A DNA stretch of 64,000 nt. Source: Phoronis australis. Its lineage: Eukaryota; Phoronida; Phoronidae. The stretch lies in NCBI GenBank assembly GCA_002633005.1, contig NMRA01000368.1:110166-174165 (forward strand). Reading direction: 5' to 3'. This document shows positions 13,547 to 26,236 of the stretch, in pieces; the stretch's first letter is position 1; each line of letters opens with the position of its first letter. The notes under the pieces were generated by a model that had not been told where the DNA came from, did no database searches, and saw only the letters and a program-made list of their open reading frames with translations. Both the position numbers and the translations under genes were made by a program.

Positions 13547-13828
13547 GGGCCTTTTAATACTGACTTAACTCTGGCCTGAGCGGAGTAGCAAGGTAAACTG
13601 CGGAGTAAACTAAACCGTCCATATTGGCTTCAGTAAACGGGCATCGAAATAAACAGTAGGTGATGCTGTTGACATCGAAGTAGTTGCAAGGTATCGCTGC
13701 ACGCTACCCTTTAATTGTTGTTGATAACAGTGGTACCTGGTGATAACTTCGATGGAGCCGAAGTTAACAGTTCTTACTGACTGCAATTCCCCAAAACATC
13801 AACGCGTTGACGTTAGCATGAAAGGCCC
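13547..13828. mobile_element. MITE, family C, copy 1
   Basis: Ends GGGCCTTT...AAAGGCCC are inverted, and subterminal sequence (tactgacttaactctgg; aacatcaacgcgttgacgtt) matches the copy at 34085-34408. Non-coding. A 'TTA' precedes the left end, but target-site duplication is not certain. Confidence 0.65.
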
Positions 13829-14309
13829 TTTAGTCTGGTCGTAACTTAAAGAAGGCAATGACTTCAGTTTTAGGGTAGGGCCTCCTTAGCTACGTCTGAA
13901 CTTGCGACCTTTGATAAAATGTCTCCTGAAGTCCTTGGCTCTCTCTCAGAATATTTTTATAAGGAGAGGAACTCTATCAACACTCCAAGATGATACCTGC
14001 TGACCGGAAGTTGCTTTTAGTCCTACCTTTGGTCTTGGGCCTTATCTCAAGTGCCATGCACATCTGTTGATTAAATGGACGTGTTTGTTGTCATAGCTGC
14101 TTTTAGCATGCTATATTATCAATTGTGTTTTACACAAACTTCCCATCCACTGTTATCATTGTTGTCCTATTTGTGCCGATGTCGGCATTAATGTTACCAA
14201 CAACAAACAATACAGCCAATTAATTATAAGATCGTTGGTAGTATAACTATGATGCCTTCATTTAGGTGATGAAGGACCTTATTGATTGGTCTGCGCATTT
14301 AACTACAGA

Positions 14310-14590
14310 TTTGTAGCTCATTAAAAGTATACAATTTCTGAAAGTACAAAACCTGTTGAATTTGATTTTTGACTTTTTTCCAACCTGCCACTAATTAGGT
14401 CATGTGACATTGTGTAACTTAATAAAGTTTATCAGTATCAATAACATCATCAAATTTTATTTGATATAAATGTTCAAGAATATATCTCAAAACCATTGTT
14501 ACAGTTTTCTATAACACTTTGTTTTCATTTGTTAGTACTTCAGAGTTTTTCATGAAAATCGTAAATATCCTAGTTTTGATACCCTTGAGG
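14310..14590 (-). repeat. Dispersed repeat family A, minus-orientation copy
   Basis: Contains the reverse-orientation blocks gaatttgatttttgactt, aggtcatgtgaca, tataaatgttcaagaatata, tctcaaaaccattgttacag and tttttcatgaaaatcg, in the same order as at 15495-15990. Confidence 0.6.
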
Positions 14591-15494
14591 ACTTTATCTC
14601 ATTGTGTTCCTTTTTGTTAACTTGAGCACATTTCAATACTTTGTATACTTAAATGAGCACTTATGTCAGTTGTTTTGCAGTGTATTCAACAAGATGGTCT
14701 TTGTATTCAGCTGGACCACTATCATCCATGCCTGTGATGTTCTTCATATTTTGGAGGCATCCTTGATTATGTAGATGTCATCATTTATCTTAGTCAATGT
14801 CTAGTTCTAGGTCTCCTGGGTGTTACATTTTTGGTGTTACATTTTTGAGGCATACATGGACCTATTTCATTGCTGGAACTTTTAGTTATCCAGAGGATAA
14901 GTCCATTGAATTAATTATGCTAGAAACTGCTGTCTGTGAGTACCATCACTCTGGTAGCATATTAAAGGAAATTTGTTCCAAATCTTGTTTCAGAGTCTAC
15001 AATGTCGATGAACTGAAACGGTATGGTCTGAAAAATTTCTTTGGAAGCATATCCTTAAGATATGGTCTGTAGGGTTTGTTTAGGATCATGTTTCTGATGA
15101 CCAGTTCCTCTGAATGCTCTGTTGATACTTATTTTGAATTGGCGTGACAGTGGCACTGTCCACTATGTGCTTTATAAAGTGAGGGAGTTAATGATGGTGC
15201 ACACCTGTGCTTAAAAGGTGGATTGGTTTTGTGAACATGTTGTGAATTCCAGTAATGAATAGGCACAGTCAATGCTGCATCCAGTTTCATCTCTTTTGCT
15301 GAAGGGTTTCAATCACTGATTGAAGGCAACTGAATATCCCATAGTTTTGCATTTCTGTTACTTTCAGTTATTTTGACAAGTTGTGTTTGTCTAAGTGTCT
15401 AAACAAGGATGTCTTTGAAAGCAGTAGACACTGGTCATGTAGCACCCTGTCAACTTGTGGTGTATTTAGTCAGACAGCTTAAAACTATGAATTA

Positions 15495-15990
15495 TAACTA
15501 AGTAAAAGTAAATGTTTCCTTAATTTAGAAAGCCTATAGAATTTGACTTTTGGTTGGATACTTATCTGCTGTTAATTGAGTCACATGACCGTGTTTGGTT
15601 TTTTAGTAAAATTTAGCAAAACAGAAAGGTTCATCCATAGTAAGACAGCAGTATAAATAACATGACCAAAATTTTGTTCCTTATAAATGTTCAAGACAAA
15701 GTCTCAAAATCGGTGTTACAGTTTTCTTACTTATTTTTCGTTATGGTTTTATGCAGTTTTTGAATTACCGGGTATTTCATAAAATTGTAAATCCTATTTT
15801 TGGAAGCCCTAATGTAAAAGTGGAAAATTTTAAAATCAATTCCTAATAGGCTTTTGGACAACATTGTGTAATGTATGGTATCTATAAGTTTCATATAAAT
15901 CAGATCAGCCATTACCGTGATATGATGTTCTGAACTTTGCCAAATTTGACCATTTCTTGACGGTCCTTTATAACCTGAAAATACCTTATT
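15495..15990 (-). repeat. Dispersed repeat family A, minus-orientation copy (long)
   Basis: The fullest minus-orientation copy: agtcacatgaccgtg, ttagtaaaatttagcaaaac, ataaatgttcaagacaaagt, tcggtgttacagttttctta, a 'tcctatttttggaagccc' block and 'gatcagccattaccgtgata'. The last block matches 21410-21440 closely. Confidence 0.65.
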
Positions 15991-17216
15991 TTTTGATAGG
16001 TCACAGAAATGGTGAATTTCGCATGAAAGTTAATAATTACAGGATTTGGAAGTTGGTTTGTTTTGATATATTACGAAATCTCAACAGTATCGGACAAAAA
16101 TAATTAACAGAATCGCCTTTTTTCATTTTTCATAATATTCCAACATTGAGTGGGTCAATGCTCTATTTTTCAAAAGATTGCATTGAAGTATTAATTAGAT
16201 ACTGTTTGTCTTTAAAAAATTGACAAGATTTTACTTGTCTGACGCAGTGTTTCCTAAATTGCTGGGACTTCACTCAGTACACTCAGGTTAAAGGCGGGGG
16301 GGGGGGGGGTTGNTTGCACGGTTGTTTCCGAGAATCGCCCACACAGCTCTGCTGTGGTGTGAGACAAGTGCGTTGGTTGGCAGTAATGTGAAAAAATTGC
16401 GGCAAGCCCATCAAACAGGCCAGACTTAATTAATTAACATGTTTATGGTATTGCATTTGATGTGATGGTTGGTAATGCCAGGTATACTGGTGGAAAACAC
16501 ATGGAACATGTGTTCATGAATGTAATCCCTATGACGTCATTTCTGTTTAAGGTTACCCTATTAGAAACACATTTTGCTGAAATGTTTTACAACTGGTGTA
16601 CAGTTCCTGTGTGTCAGTATGTGGAGTGATTTCAGCGGCCTACCGTTTGGTTAATCACACATTCCTGTCGTAATTTTTTGTCCATAGAATGCCCAGGTTT
16701 GCATTCTTGTAATTGTTGCTATTGAGATCTACTGACGTGTGCACTAGGTACATGTGCCATACTGGCACTCTGCTCTGCTCCATGGCAGTGCAAGTTATTT
16801 CCAGGAAATTAAGTGCACTTTATTAAAAGCTACGTACATAAATTGTTCACTTATTTAGCACACAATATAGCCAACAAGTGAAATTCTATTTTGTCAAGGT
16901 CTTCTGTAAAAGAAGATTAATAATAGTTAAGTCTAGTAACAGCATGACTTGGTTGTGTGTAGATACAGTAAAACAAAATTTGGCAGTTTCCATTATTTAC
17001 AGAAAGATAACTAGCCTTTGAAAGATTACTTTTTGTAAATTGTACAAAATAAGTGAAGAATTTTAATTCCCAAAAATGATGAATTGGTGCTTGCACATGT
17101 CACTTCTGCAATGTGAAGCATTAGTCTCCGATATCCTGTTCACACTAAAACGGTCACATTTAAAACTGATTTAAAGGTTATAACTCTGGATTTGAACACT
17201 TTAAAACTGGTTTGAC

Positions 17217-17370
17217 ATGGGCGCCGCACCATAGGGGGTGGGGGAGGGGCTATAGCCCACTTTTTTTCAGTGCTACGCTGCACATGGTCTAAAGGCGGTA
17301 CACCACAGGGGGGGGGGGCTGAGGGGGCTTTAGCCCTCCCACTTTTTTCAGTGCTGCGCTGTCCATGTTT
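17217..17370. repeat. Palindromic dimer repeat, family B, copy 1
   Basis: Two tandem units of about 75 bp (gccgcaccatagggggtggg..., then a second copy) ending in ttttttcagtgctgcgctg. Same structure as 42197-42338. The G-runs and flanking GCGC segments can base-pair within each unit. Confidence 0.7.
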
Positions 17371-18879
17371 GAAAAGTTTTAAGTGTAGTTTGCTTATAAC
17401 CCTTTAAGAGGGGGGTTTAGTGAAACATCATAACCCTGTCAGTTGGTCTTTGCCTAAGCTTGTTTTTATAATCATTGAACTTACCACAGTTCGGAGTTTG
17501 GTCACCAGGTTAGAGAGTATTAGTGTCGCGTGTGTGTGGCCCAGGTCTAAGTATGGATTGTAAGTGGGTTTTAGTGTGGTCGAAGTGTTTCTACCCCTGA
17601 ATAAATTGATATTTGTTGGTTGTCATTTTATGTCCTGAAAGCAATATGGCTTTCAGCTCAAGTAGAAATAGACTGCTTCCAAGGTATAACTCTAGATGGC
17701 GCTTTTGGTTGATGCTTTTAGCCTACAGTTTGACGTATGAAGCTTTGATGTTGTTGATATCATGTTTATGGGCAAATTTGTAAAATGAAACTTTGCAGGA
17801 AATCTCCCCTGGTGCGATGACCTCATATCCTGAGAAGGGGTGGTTGACACTAAAAAGTGATTTCCTAGTGACACCCATGTGGTATTGGGTTTATGGCTAA
17901 CTGCCATCTGATCAATCATTTGTCTAGACTGTGTAACTTGTGGTAACAACAGGTCCATGACCAGATCCAATGGCCCCCTTCCCAGAAAGTCAATGTAGAT
18001 TGTGGAGTTGATTTCAAGTTACCCATTAGCTTTGGCACTTGAGACAACATCAAAGTTACTGCTAAGTAATGCAGTAATCAGAAAACTTTTGTTGGCAAGT
18101 TTGCAGTTCAATGTAAGGTTTGAAATACCAAAAACCAGTTTCATGTACATTATCCAATTATTACTGAAGTTAAATGCCTAATGGTGATAGGGTTATTTGA
18201 ACATTAATTCTTAGCTTGTTTTTCTTTACTGATAACAACAGCAGTTTTCAAAATAAACCAGACATGGAGGACCTAACTTAGATTTAACATCTTGCCCCAT
18301 TATTTGGCAGTGTTGTCAAGTTTCTGTTGCAAGAAATAAAATAGCATTTTTGTCAGAGTTGCTCCTTGTTTATTTTTGTTGTGGACTTGCTGTTGTTGCA
18401 ATTTTGGCAATGGGTGGAACAACACTTGTCGAGCTTTTGTCAAGGTTTAGCCAGAATTGAAATGGATTCCAGTTGAAAATAAATGTACACTTGTGTAGTC
18501 ACAGTGTTGTGTTAGGCAACTTTGCCCAGTTTCTAGGGCGTCCAATTTATTTTGAAAACTAGTGAATCTTTTATGACATTGAAGCTGAGTGTTCCTGTGG
18601 CTGTCTACATGTTGGCAGTTCAAACTGGTTAACATTACAGTTGGATTATGTGGGTGTTCTCACTGGTATGCTGAAATCTCCAAATTCCTTTAAAGGTAGG
18701 ACACCATTTGTCCAACACGTGAATCCGACAAAGTTTAGCAATGATGTTAGAAAGCTATTAAAAATTAAAAAGGTCAGTTTTGTCGATTGCTTTTGTCTGG
18801 AATTCGTGCGATTTTACTGTAACTGCGGAGTTGAATTGTGTAAGTGTTCTCACTTCTGGTTAAGGTTTTTTAGGGCCTT

Positions 18880-19400
18880 AAAAATGCCCAATTTTGGCGT
18901 ACTTGGGAATATCTTATTTCAGAAATGGCTGATCGAATTCACATGAAACTTTCAGATACTATTCTTTAAGGCCGGTTGTGCAAAATTCTCTGAGGAATTG
19001 TTTTTAAAATGTACCACTTTAACACGAGGTGCTATCAAACAATATAATGTGCCGGTAATCTTAATGAAAAAATTAAAGTTACATGCAACAAGACTGAAAC
19101 GATAATTTAGAAAACTGTAACAGAGTTTATGATTTTTTATCTGGAGCATTAAATTCATCCGAGATTTTATCGTGTTGTTGATGCTGTTGTTTTGAAAGAA
19201 CCTTTCTTTTTTCTATAATTTCCTAAAATGAAGGTCACATGACTTAATTGGTGGCAGATTGATAAGTCAAGTATTGAATTCTATTGAATTTCTGCCTTCA
19301 GAAAATATAAACATTAAGCCACTTAAAATCTTAAAATCTATAGTTAAATAAATATTTGGCTAAGTGCACACACTTGTCTATACTGAGGAGCAGAATTGTG
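18880..19400 (+). repeat. Dispersed repeat family A, copy
   Basis: Matches 60690-61170 in order: 'aaatggctgatcgaattcac', 'atgaaactttcagatactat', 'aatgaaaaaattaaagtta', 'gataatttagaaaactgtaa', 'ggtcacatgactt' and 'aaatatttggcta'. Plus orientation. Confidence 0.65.
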
Positions 19401-21254
19401 ATTTCATCTTTGATCCTTGGAGGGGACTTAGCTTTCTAACTTATTTTCAATCCCCATAAACTGTCTGTAGAAGACATAAAACATGGCAGTTTCCCCTGCC
19501 TGCTCCCAGCACTGTTGGATGTGTTCAGAACATCCCTTGTGGCACAAATCAGTTTGCGAACACAAGGGGCAACATTCTAGTTAATCAAGCAATTAAACGT
19601 TATTTAATTTTCCAATTATAAAAGAAAAATGTTTTGGTTTAAAATTAACCATTTGCAGGTTTAATTGAGTGGAAAACACGTTTTTTCATGTTTTTGAGAC
19701 CTGCAGCGATTCCTGACATGGACGACCAGGTTTTATTGCGTTAAAGTTAATTGATTGCTACAAGAAAAAGGTATAAGAAAATGAGAAGGATATTTTGTTT
19801 AATGTGTGGGAATTTGGGGAGTCTGTGCTGGTCAATAAAAATGTATTAAGAACTAATTGAATTATAGCATGATTACCATAGAGGAAGTTAGTGTTAGTGT
19901 TGGTTGAATTAAACAATTTTGGACTAAAAATTATTGTTAGAAGTGCCCTTTTTATTTTCAAAAGCTCATATTGTTGTCAGTGGCCACAATTTTTCTAACC
20001 ATTAACTGGTACAGTGCATAACGAAAAGTTGTGTTTCGCTCTGTTTAGCTGGATTAAAGCGAAAATTGAATTGGGCCTTCTGTGCTCATGAAATCGGTCT
20101 CACCTTACCATCATGGTAGGATTCCGTTTCCATTAACAACTCGAGTCACATAAATGCCATTTTCAAATTTGCAATTTCAGAATTGGTCACATTCAAGTCA
20201 TAGGCAATGCATACATGCGTGATTATAACATTGGCTATTTTAGAGTAAGCCAACCCCAAAATGTTTTGAAGGTTTTCTTGTTGGTAACGGAAATGGAATC
20301 CTGTCATAGTAAGAAATATTACACGAGATCTTGTAGGCTTAATTTGAGTTTAACTTTAGCCAGATAAACTGGGCGAAATGCAACATTATAAATGATCAAG
20401 CAATTTTTTTGGTTCTAATAACTGTCTGTTTAAAAAAGTTAGGTTTAACTAAATATTATTTGCACGTTATCGCTTCAACTGTAAGTATTGAAATTGTGTT
20501 ATGTAGTATAACATGATTTATAATACTGTAGAGACTACAGTGTCATGAGATGGGGTACATCACTCCTATTGGCAGGTCTAGGGTGTCCTAAGGGGGCAGT
20601 CACAATTTTCATTGGACAGATATTCACTACAGTTCTTTGAATGGCGTGCTGGTGTCTTTTTTCTTTTTGGGTATGTACGGAGGGGTCCGTTAATCAAAAC
20701 TCTCACGCAATAATTCCAAAGTCTTCAGTCTGAGACCATTGTACATGTATTGTGAAATAATGAAAATGTTTATGAAGGCGGTTTTTCTGACCAAGTTTTG
20801 ATGTCCCAGGAACTGAAAGTCCCCACTGACTTAGTCTGCGGTATGCCAATGTCAGATATGCCAGTGTTCGTGTTTAAGGATTGTTGCCACATGTATTTAG
20901 TAAGCTCTGTGGACTGATGAAATGACATGTGATAGTATAATTCACATCTGTTGTGGGGCAATGTAGACGATTAAGTTTATCTTCAATATATCCTTAAAAA
21001 ATTTCAATGTTTACTTTGCCTGATCATTTGGGCTCCAGGCCAGTATTCAATTTGATTACAGTTCCAGTCATACAATAGACCCATTCTTTTGGCTTGGCAC
21101 TTGACACGACTCTGTCTTTTTCTCTTTTGCTTTTGGGTATTTGCATAAAGGCGACCATTGTTGACTTAAATATGAATTTCTTGAGGCTGGGGGCGCCTGC
21201 AGACATTTGGTCAGTCTTGCAGCCTAATTGCTTTGAGCTGACTCATATGTGATG

Positions 21255-21490
21255 GAAATAGTTTCAAAAATATGATTTTGGTTTCATTTTATGCAACTTC
21301 TGATTTTTATCATAAAAATCCTAAAAGTCTAGTTTTGGTAAACCTTTGTGCGAAAGCGGATCATTTTAAAAACAATCCAGAGAAAAGCATGTTATATGAA
21401 AGTTTCATACGAATCCGATCAGCCATTTTTGGAGATATGATATGCCAAAGTTTGTCAAATTTGGAATTTTTTATGGCTTTACAAAACCTT
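21255..21490 (-). repeat. Dispersed repeat family A, minus-orientation fragment
   Basis: Shares 'tttttatcataaaaatccta', 'gaaagtttcatacgaatccg' and 'atcagccatttttggagata' with 15750-15930. Only one half of the element is present. Confidence 0.6.
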
Positions 21491-22848
21491 AAACAACATT
21501 CGACAAACTGAACTTACAAGTGCACTTGTACTCTTTCTACCTATTTTTCATGGGTGCTTTTTAGTACTGAAAGTTAACTCTCGTAGGTAAGTTTGACTAA
21601 TTCTCTTGTGTCTCAGCTGCTAAACAATAAATTCAGTTAGTCAGTTGGTGAACTAAATTTTCAGACTTTATAAAAACTGTGTAAGCGTTTACTCAAAATT
21701 TGAAAATTTACAAGTTTCTTAAGGCATGGGTTTCCAAACTTTGGCATCAAATGGCTGGACTACTGTTGGTTTTAAAAAATATCAAATATCTCTTCTTTGC
21801 TGTCAATGCTTCATTGGTCTGTTTACTTTTCTTATTCAAGTGTTTGTTGTATTGAAATTGACTTAGTCAATAATTTTGATGAACGTTTTCACAGACTATG
21901 AAGCTGGAGTCTTGAAATAATACACAAAAATTGTATCCCTTTGTATTAAGCAAAGGGATATCTTATTTGTTTAAATTTTGCCCATGGTTTGAAAGGCACT
22001 ACCAAATATTTCTAGCCCATGTGTTTATTATTGTTATTGTAGCATTATTCCAGCATTAAAAGATGTTATGCTTTGAGGCATAACAAGTAAGCATTTAATT
22101 TCTCAGTTGGCTACCCAAACATAAACCTGGCTTTTTGTTGACCACCCTTCAGTTGCTTGCTGTCTTATTTCATAGTAGACTTTCTGAGACTTTCCATTCA
22201 GACTGTTGTGAAAACTTTAATCACCAGTTGCTCATTCAGCAGTGCTAGTATTATGTGTGAAATGTGCCACCCTGATTGAAACTAATAAAGAGATCTCTGA
22301 TGTTGAACTAATTTACTTTGAAAGGTGTTCCTCTAGTTCCCTATAGGCATTCATGGAAGACTCACCTGTTGAGTAATGGGTTTTGTTCCCAGCTCATGAA
22401 CCGTGATATTGGGGTTAATCAGCCTGAGTGAATGGTCATTTGATCCTTGGACTGGGGTCAATGGGTTTGAAATGACCTGCTCTGTCCACTCAGTGTTTTG
22501 TGCCACACTTTTTGCCAGCACCTGTGGTTTGTTAGGTAACTAGTATGCTGCAAGCCTCTTGTGGAATTACTGAAGTGAAAGGGTATGATGCCTTTTGGGT
22601 GGCATTTGGGTAACAGACTTTCACCAGTGAATACACATTACACAGTATTTAATGCATCATTTGGTAAAATGGCTTTGATGTGGTCCATAGTTAGAATGTT
22701 TGGTGATGAATTGTTAGTCCTGTGTTTCTGTAACTTGGCATTTGGAACTTTGCATTATTTCTCTCATTCCACCTGTCGCTACAACATTCCAGTTGTTGTT
22801 CATTTCAGGGACAGGTGATCTGCCAATTTTGCCCAACTGTTTAAGCTG

Positions 22849-22918
22849 CGTTTCTAAAGCCGAACAAATGAATCTTATCTGGACGTTTCTAAAGCCGAAC
22901 AAATGAATCTTATCTGGA
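22849..22918. repeat. Tandem duplication, 35 bp x 2
   Basis: The 35-bp string beginning cgtttctaaagccgaacaaa occurs twice with no differences, at 22849 and 22884: a very recent duplication. Confidence 0.95.
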
Positions 22919-22920
22919 CG

Positions 22921-25223
22921 ACTTCAAGCATTTTATAGCACATTCCAAATTTGTGAACCTGTATGTCCTGCTAAGAAAAAGAGAAAATTAAAACCTTAAC
23001 TATTTTTGCCAGCCACTGTTTTGAAGTCAATTTGATCCATTCAATTCTAACAACAGGGAATGTTTGGTGTCAAGTGTTGTCTTGAGTGTACCAATAGAAA
23101 AACACCTGTAACACTATGCCTTCATCTGATAAGAACTAATGCCTGTTGAGGCTTCAATTTCAGTTTCAAGTTGCTGGTAAAGGTTTGCATTAGGCTATGC
23201 TTTGAGGATTTGTCACAACCTATGTATTTCATCACAGAAATCCACAAAACTCAGGGCAGAATCTTATAATTAAAATTGTACTTGTACTTGGTGATGGTGA
23301 GCGTTTTTTCTGCACAGCCTCTTATCTTGTTATAGAAATCAGATGTTTCAAAGCCAGACCCAAGATTTCTTTACTTCACATTTTGAAAAGTTTGTACTTC
23401 AAATGAATTGATGTAAGGTTGGTAATTTTTAAGGCCACTTTTAAAGTTGCAAGTTATTATGTGGTATCAGTCCATGCTTAGTGCTCTCGTCTTTCTGAAA
23501 GTTTTGTCGGAATATGCAAATAATACTTAAGCCAATTTTTTTGTTGCCATTTTATGCTTGAAAGCAGCACAACTGCCTATTCGAATAGGGAATATGTTAG
23601 GTCTGCGGTAGAACACAAGATGGAGTTCTAATTTGGTGATCTGTAGCTTTCAACCCATGCCAAATGAAATTATATGGAGGCCGCAAAGTATTGTTTAACT
23701 TGCAAGATCCATGCGACAGGTGTACGCGCATCGCATGGTTATCGCTTATGGGACGCTGCCATTGTTTTCCTTTGTTGCGTCTTTGTTGGGTATAACACAG
23801 ATATTGTATCTTGGCGCACATCAGCCGGTTACCGATAAACGCGCGTTTGCCAATATCGTTTTTATCTTTCATTTTTTACAAAGTGAACAATGGATATGCC
23901 TATCTACCGATATCTATGCGACGAGCTAGCGACCTTGTTTCACGTGGGAAGTGGTATCCTCAGTGAGAAAAGTAAGGAGGAGGGATGTTTCACCTGTTCT
24001 ACCCAAGAGTTGTTATGGCAAAAATTCTTGCTCTCAGGTGTCTTTTAACTACTTAAGATTCTTCAATTGTTATCAATCTGGCTGGGTACATGTATGCAGC
24101 ACTGTGTTAATAATGGGAAACTTTTTAACTCCCCTGGTGAGGTTAGTTAAAAATACTCTGTTGATTTATGACTGGTTTACTGGATATTATCTTGCCAGGC
24201 AATTATTTTGCTAATAAATTAGACTGGCTCTGAATGTTTACCACATTAGGGTCCCTGTTTCCTCAGAGCTGTGTTGCAAAAACAGTTTTCAACTGGTTTT
24301 CCTGTTTAAGCATTTATGTTTAAACTCTCTAGCCGGTGCTTTGGTGGCCAGGGCTATGCCTCATAGATGCAAGAAACCCTCGAAAACTCAAGATAACGCA
24401 AGTCTTGGCGCGCAGTAGAATCAAAGGACATGATTGACCGACACCCCTGACTATTAGACATACATCAATATTGCACTATGCTGATTACACACTACATATG
24501 CAAACTCATAAAATCTCTGTGACTGAGTACTGGTATGGCAAACAATTAGTACCTGAAGTTATTCATAAGCCAGAGATACCTTTTAACAAAATAATGGTTT
24601 GTTGTATTAAGTTCTTTGCCAGAGCTACCTGGCCAGAACAAACAATATTTGCAAGTGTTAGAACTTAGCAGCCCTCAAAAAATGAAAAAGTGTCGACTTT
24701 AATAATCACATTTTCCGAAATTGAGATTTTAGTGTGAATTTGCAGCTCAAGCAGTAGTATGCGATCCTGATGTGACATGTGACGATTGTAGTTGTGAATT
24801 TTGCCATGACATGTTCAGTGTGTGTTCGAATGTCAAAGTAACAAGTTTGAAAATCAGTGCCATGAGAGTGAATTCATGAGGAGCTTAATTCACTTTTTTC
24901 TGCTAAACAGGACATTTTGGATGTTGTCCGCCCATCAGTCCCGTGTAGGCCTACTGATTCAAGGGTGTTCGATACAAACCCCTTTCGGAATGACCATGGA
25001 CTTACAAACATGTTCATGGATTTTGGAAAATTGCCTTCAAATTTCAATTTTGTGTTGCAGAGAACGCTGCTCAACTACATGGATGATCTACTTGGTATAT
25101 TGTTCACTCCACTTGACATGATGGGGAGAACTGTTTTCTAGAACACATTTTTTCTGGTTATGTCTTTGATTTTTTTCAATTGGGTTCAAGTACTTCAGGT
25201 TGCAACCCTGATGTATTGGTTGG
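22921..25223. other. Non-coding apart from the candidate exon; CpG-rich patch
   Basis: 23690-23935 is markedly richer in CpG than the surrounding CpG-poor DNA (clusters such as taaacgcgcgtttgcc and ctatgcgacgagctagcgac) but has no convincing gene. The candidate exon 24911-25094 is listed separately. Confidence 0.4.
24911..25094 (+). CDS. Candidate upstream exon (tentative)
   Basis: After a very good acceptor (ttctgctaaacag, AG at 24909-24910) the frame is open for 76 codons. It starts DILDVVRPSVPCRPTDSRVF and is more GC-rich than its surroundings. A GTATAT donor at 25095 would end the exon in phase 1, exactly the phase required by the Ig exon at 32652, so it could be a 5' exon of the collagen gene. 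The 'VPCRPTDSRV' string resembles the first-Cys strand of some Ig domains, but no second Cys motif follows, so no domain is claimed. It may equally be chance or a transposon remnant. Confidence 0.25.
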
Positions 25224-25743
25224 TTCTAAGTCTGTCAGTAGGTAACTCGTGTGGGTTTTTACGCGTGAACACGTGCGGGTTTTACGCGTTTACGCGTGAG
25301 CACGTACATCTTTTAAATATTTATGTGTTAGGCGAACTTATAAATTGATGCAGCTTCCAATTCCCAACCAATGAACAGAGACAGTACATTCACAAGATGA
25401 CGTCAACGATCACGTAACCCCACTTGACCCCTCTGCTAATACGAAAAATTAAGACTTTTACATGAGAATTGCTGAAAAGTAGCGAAATGATGACATTTTG
25501 AGAGAACTGCATGGGCTTCACATGCCCATCTCCCGGCGATGTCAAGGCCATTCGGCAGGCACTTCGTGTCAATCTTGTGACTTGGGGTTAAGCGCTTTTC
25601 GGGGTTGGACTGAAATACATTCAGCAGTCGCATTAACTTGTCTTTGCAGAGGGCATTACAAATTAGATTAACGCTTAAATGAGTCAACATGAATTCATTG
25701 ATACGTAAAACCCGCACGTGTCACCTACTAACAGACTTGGAAC
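25224..25743. mobile_element. MITE of about 520 bp with ~40-bp inverted ends
   Basis: The left end (taagtctgtcagtaggtaac, then a cgtgtgggtttttacg block) is the reverse complement of the right end (cgtaaaacccgcacgtgtca, then cctactaacagactt) with a few mismatches. The left end also carries internal repeats of gcgggttttacgcgt. No transposase is encoded, so it is non-autonomous. Confidence 0.75.
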
Positions 25744-26236
25744 TCCTCTATAGTCACCTTTTCCACCATGTTAAGTCAAACTGTGCCTTAAACCAGAAAC
25801 TGATCCCGCGGTTCCCAAACAACACTTTTTAGAACTTGAATAAAATGCTCTGTACAAGCTGACTTTTTCTTAACAATATGTACTTTGACAAGTCACTACA
25901 TTGATATCATTCTGCTGCAAATCACAACAATGAGGTTATATCACCATTGGAAAAGTAGGATTTATATTTAGAATCTGTAGATAGTTGATTTTAAAGATTA
26001 AGACACTAAGGTCAGTGTGGGTCATAAATGGTTCCCATAACAACTCAGTATATGATAAATTACAACTTTTGGTTGTTATCAAAACAATGAATAAACACTG
26101 TAATCTGACAGTGGCTAATTAACAAGTATTNGTCATAACTGGCGGTTTTGTTATTCTTCGAGGGAAGGTGTTTTTTTTGCAGAACACAGTTGCACATACA
26201 ATGAAATTTGGCACTTAAACATATCTCTGATAATGT
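25744..26236. other. Non-coding, nothing recognised
   Basis: AT-rich DNA with an N at 26131; no exon, repeat or element was identified. Confidence 0.4.

Larger units (their letters stand above)
13829..17216. other. Non-coding; two family A copies and one N
   Basis: No gene supported. A run of at least 14 Gs ends near 16310, followed by an N at 16313, probably a sequencing ambiguity caused by the homopolymer. Confidence 0.4.
17371..22848. other. Non-coding; family A copies, no gene
   Basis: Only short chance ORFs. Besides the listed repeats there is a weak inverted pair at 20105-20140 / 20282-20318 (ggattccgtttccatt versus ggaaatggaatcct) that may be a decayed MITE. Confidence 0.4.

Noticed and set aside
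25060-25100. YMDD string resembling a reverse-transcriptase active site
   Set aside because: None of the flanking reverse-transcriptase motifs are present; four residues alone are not evidence.
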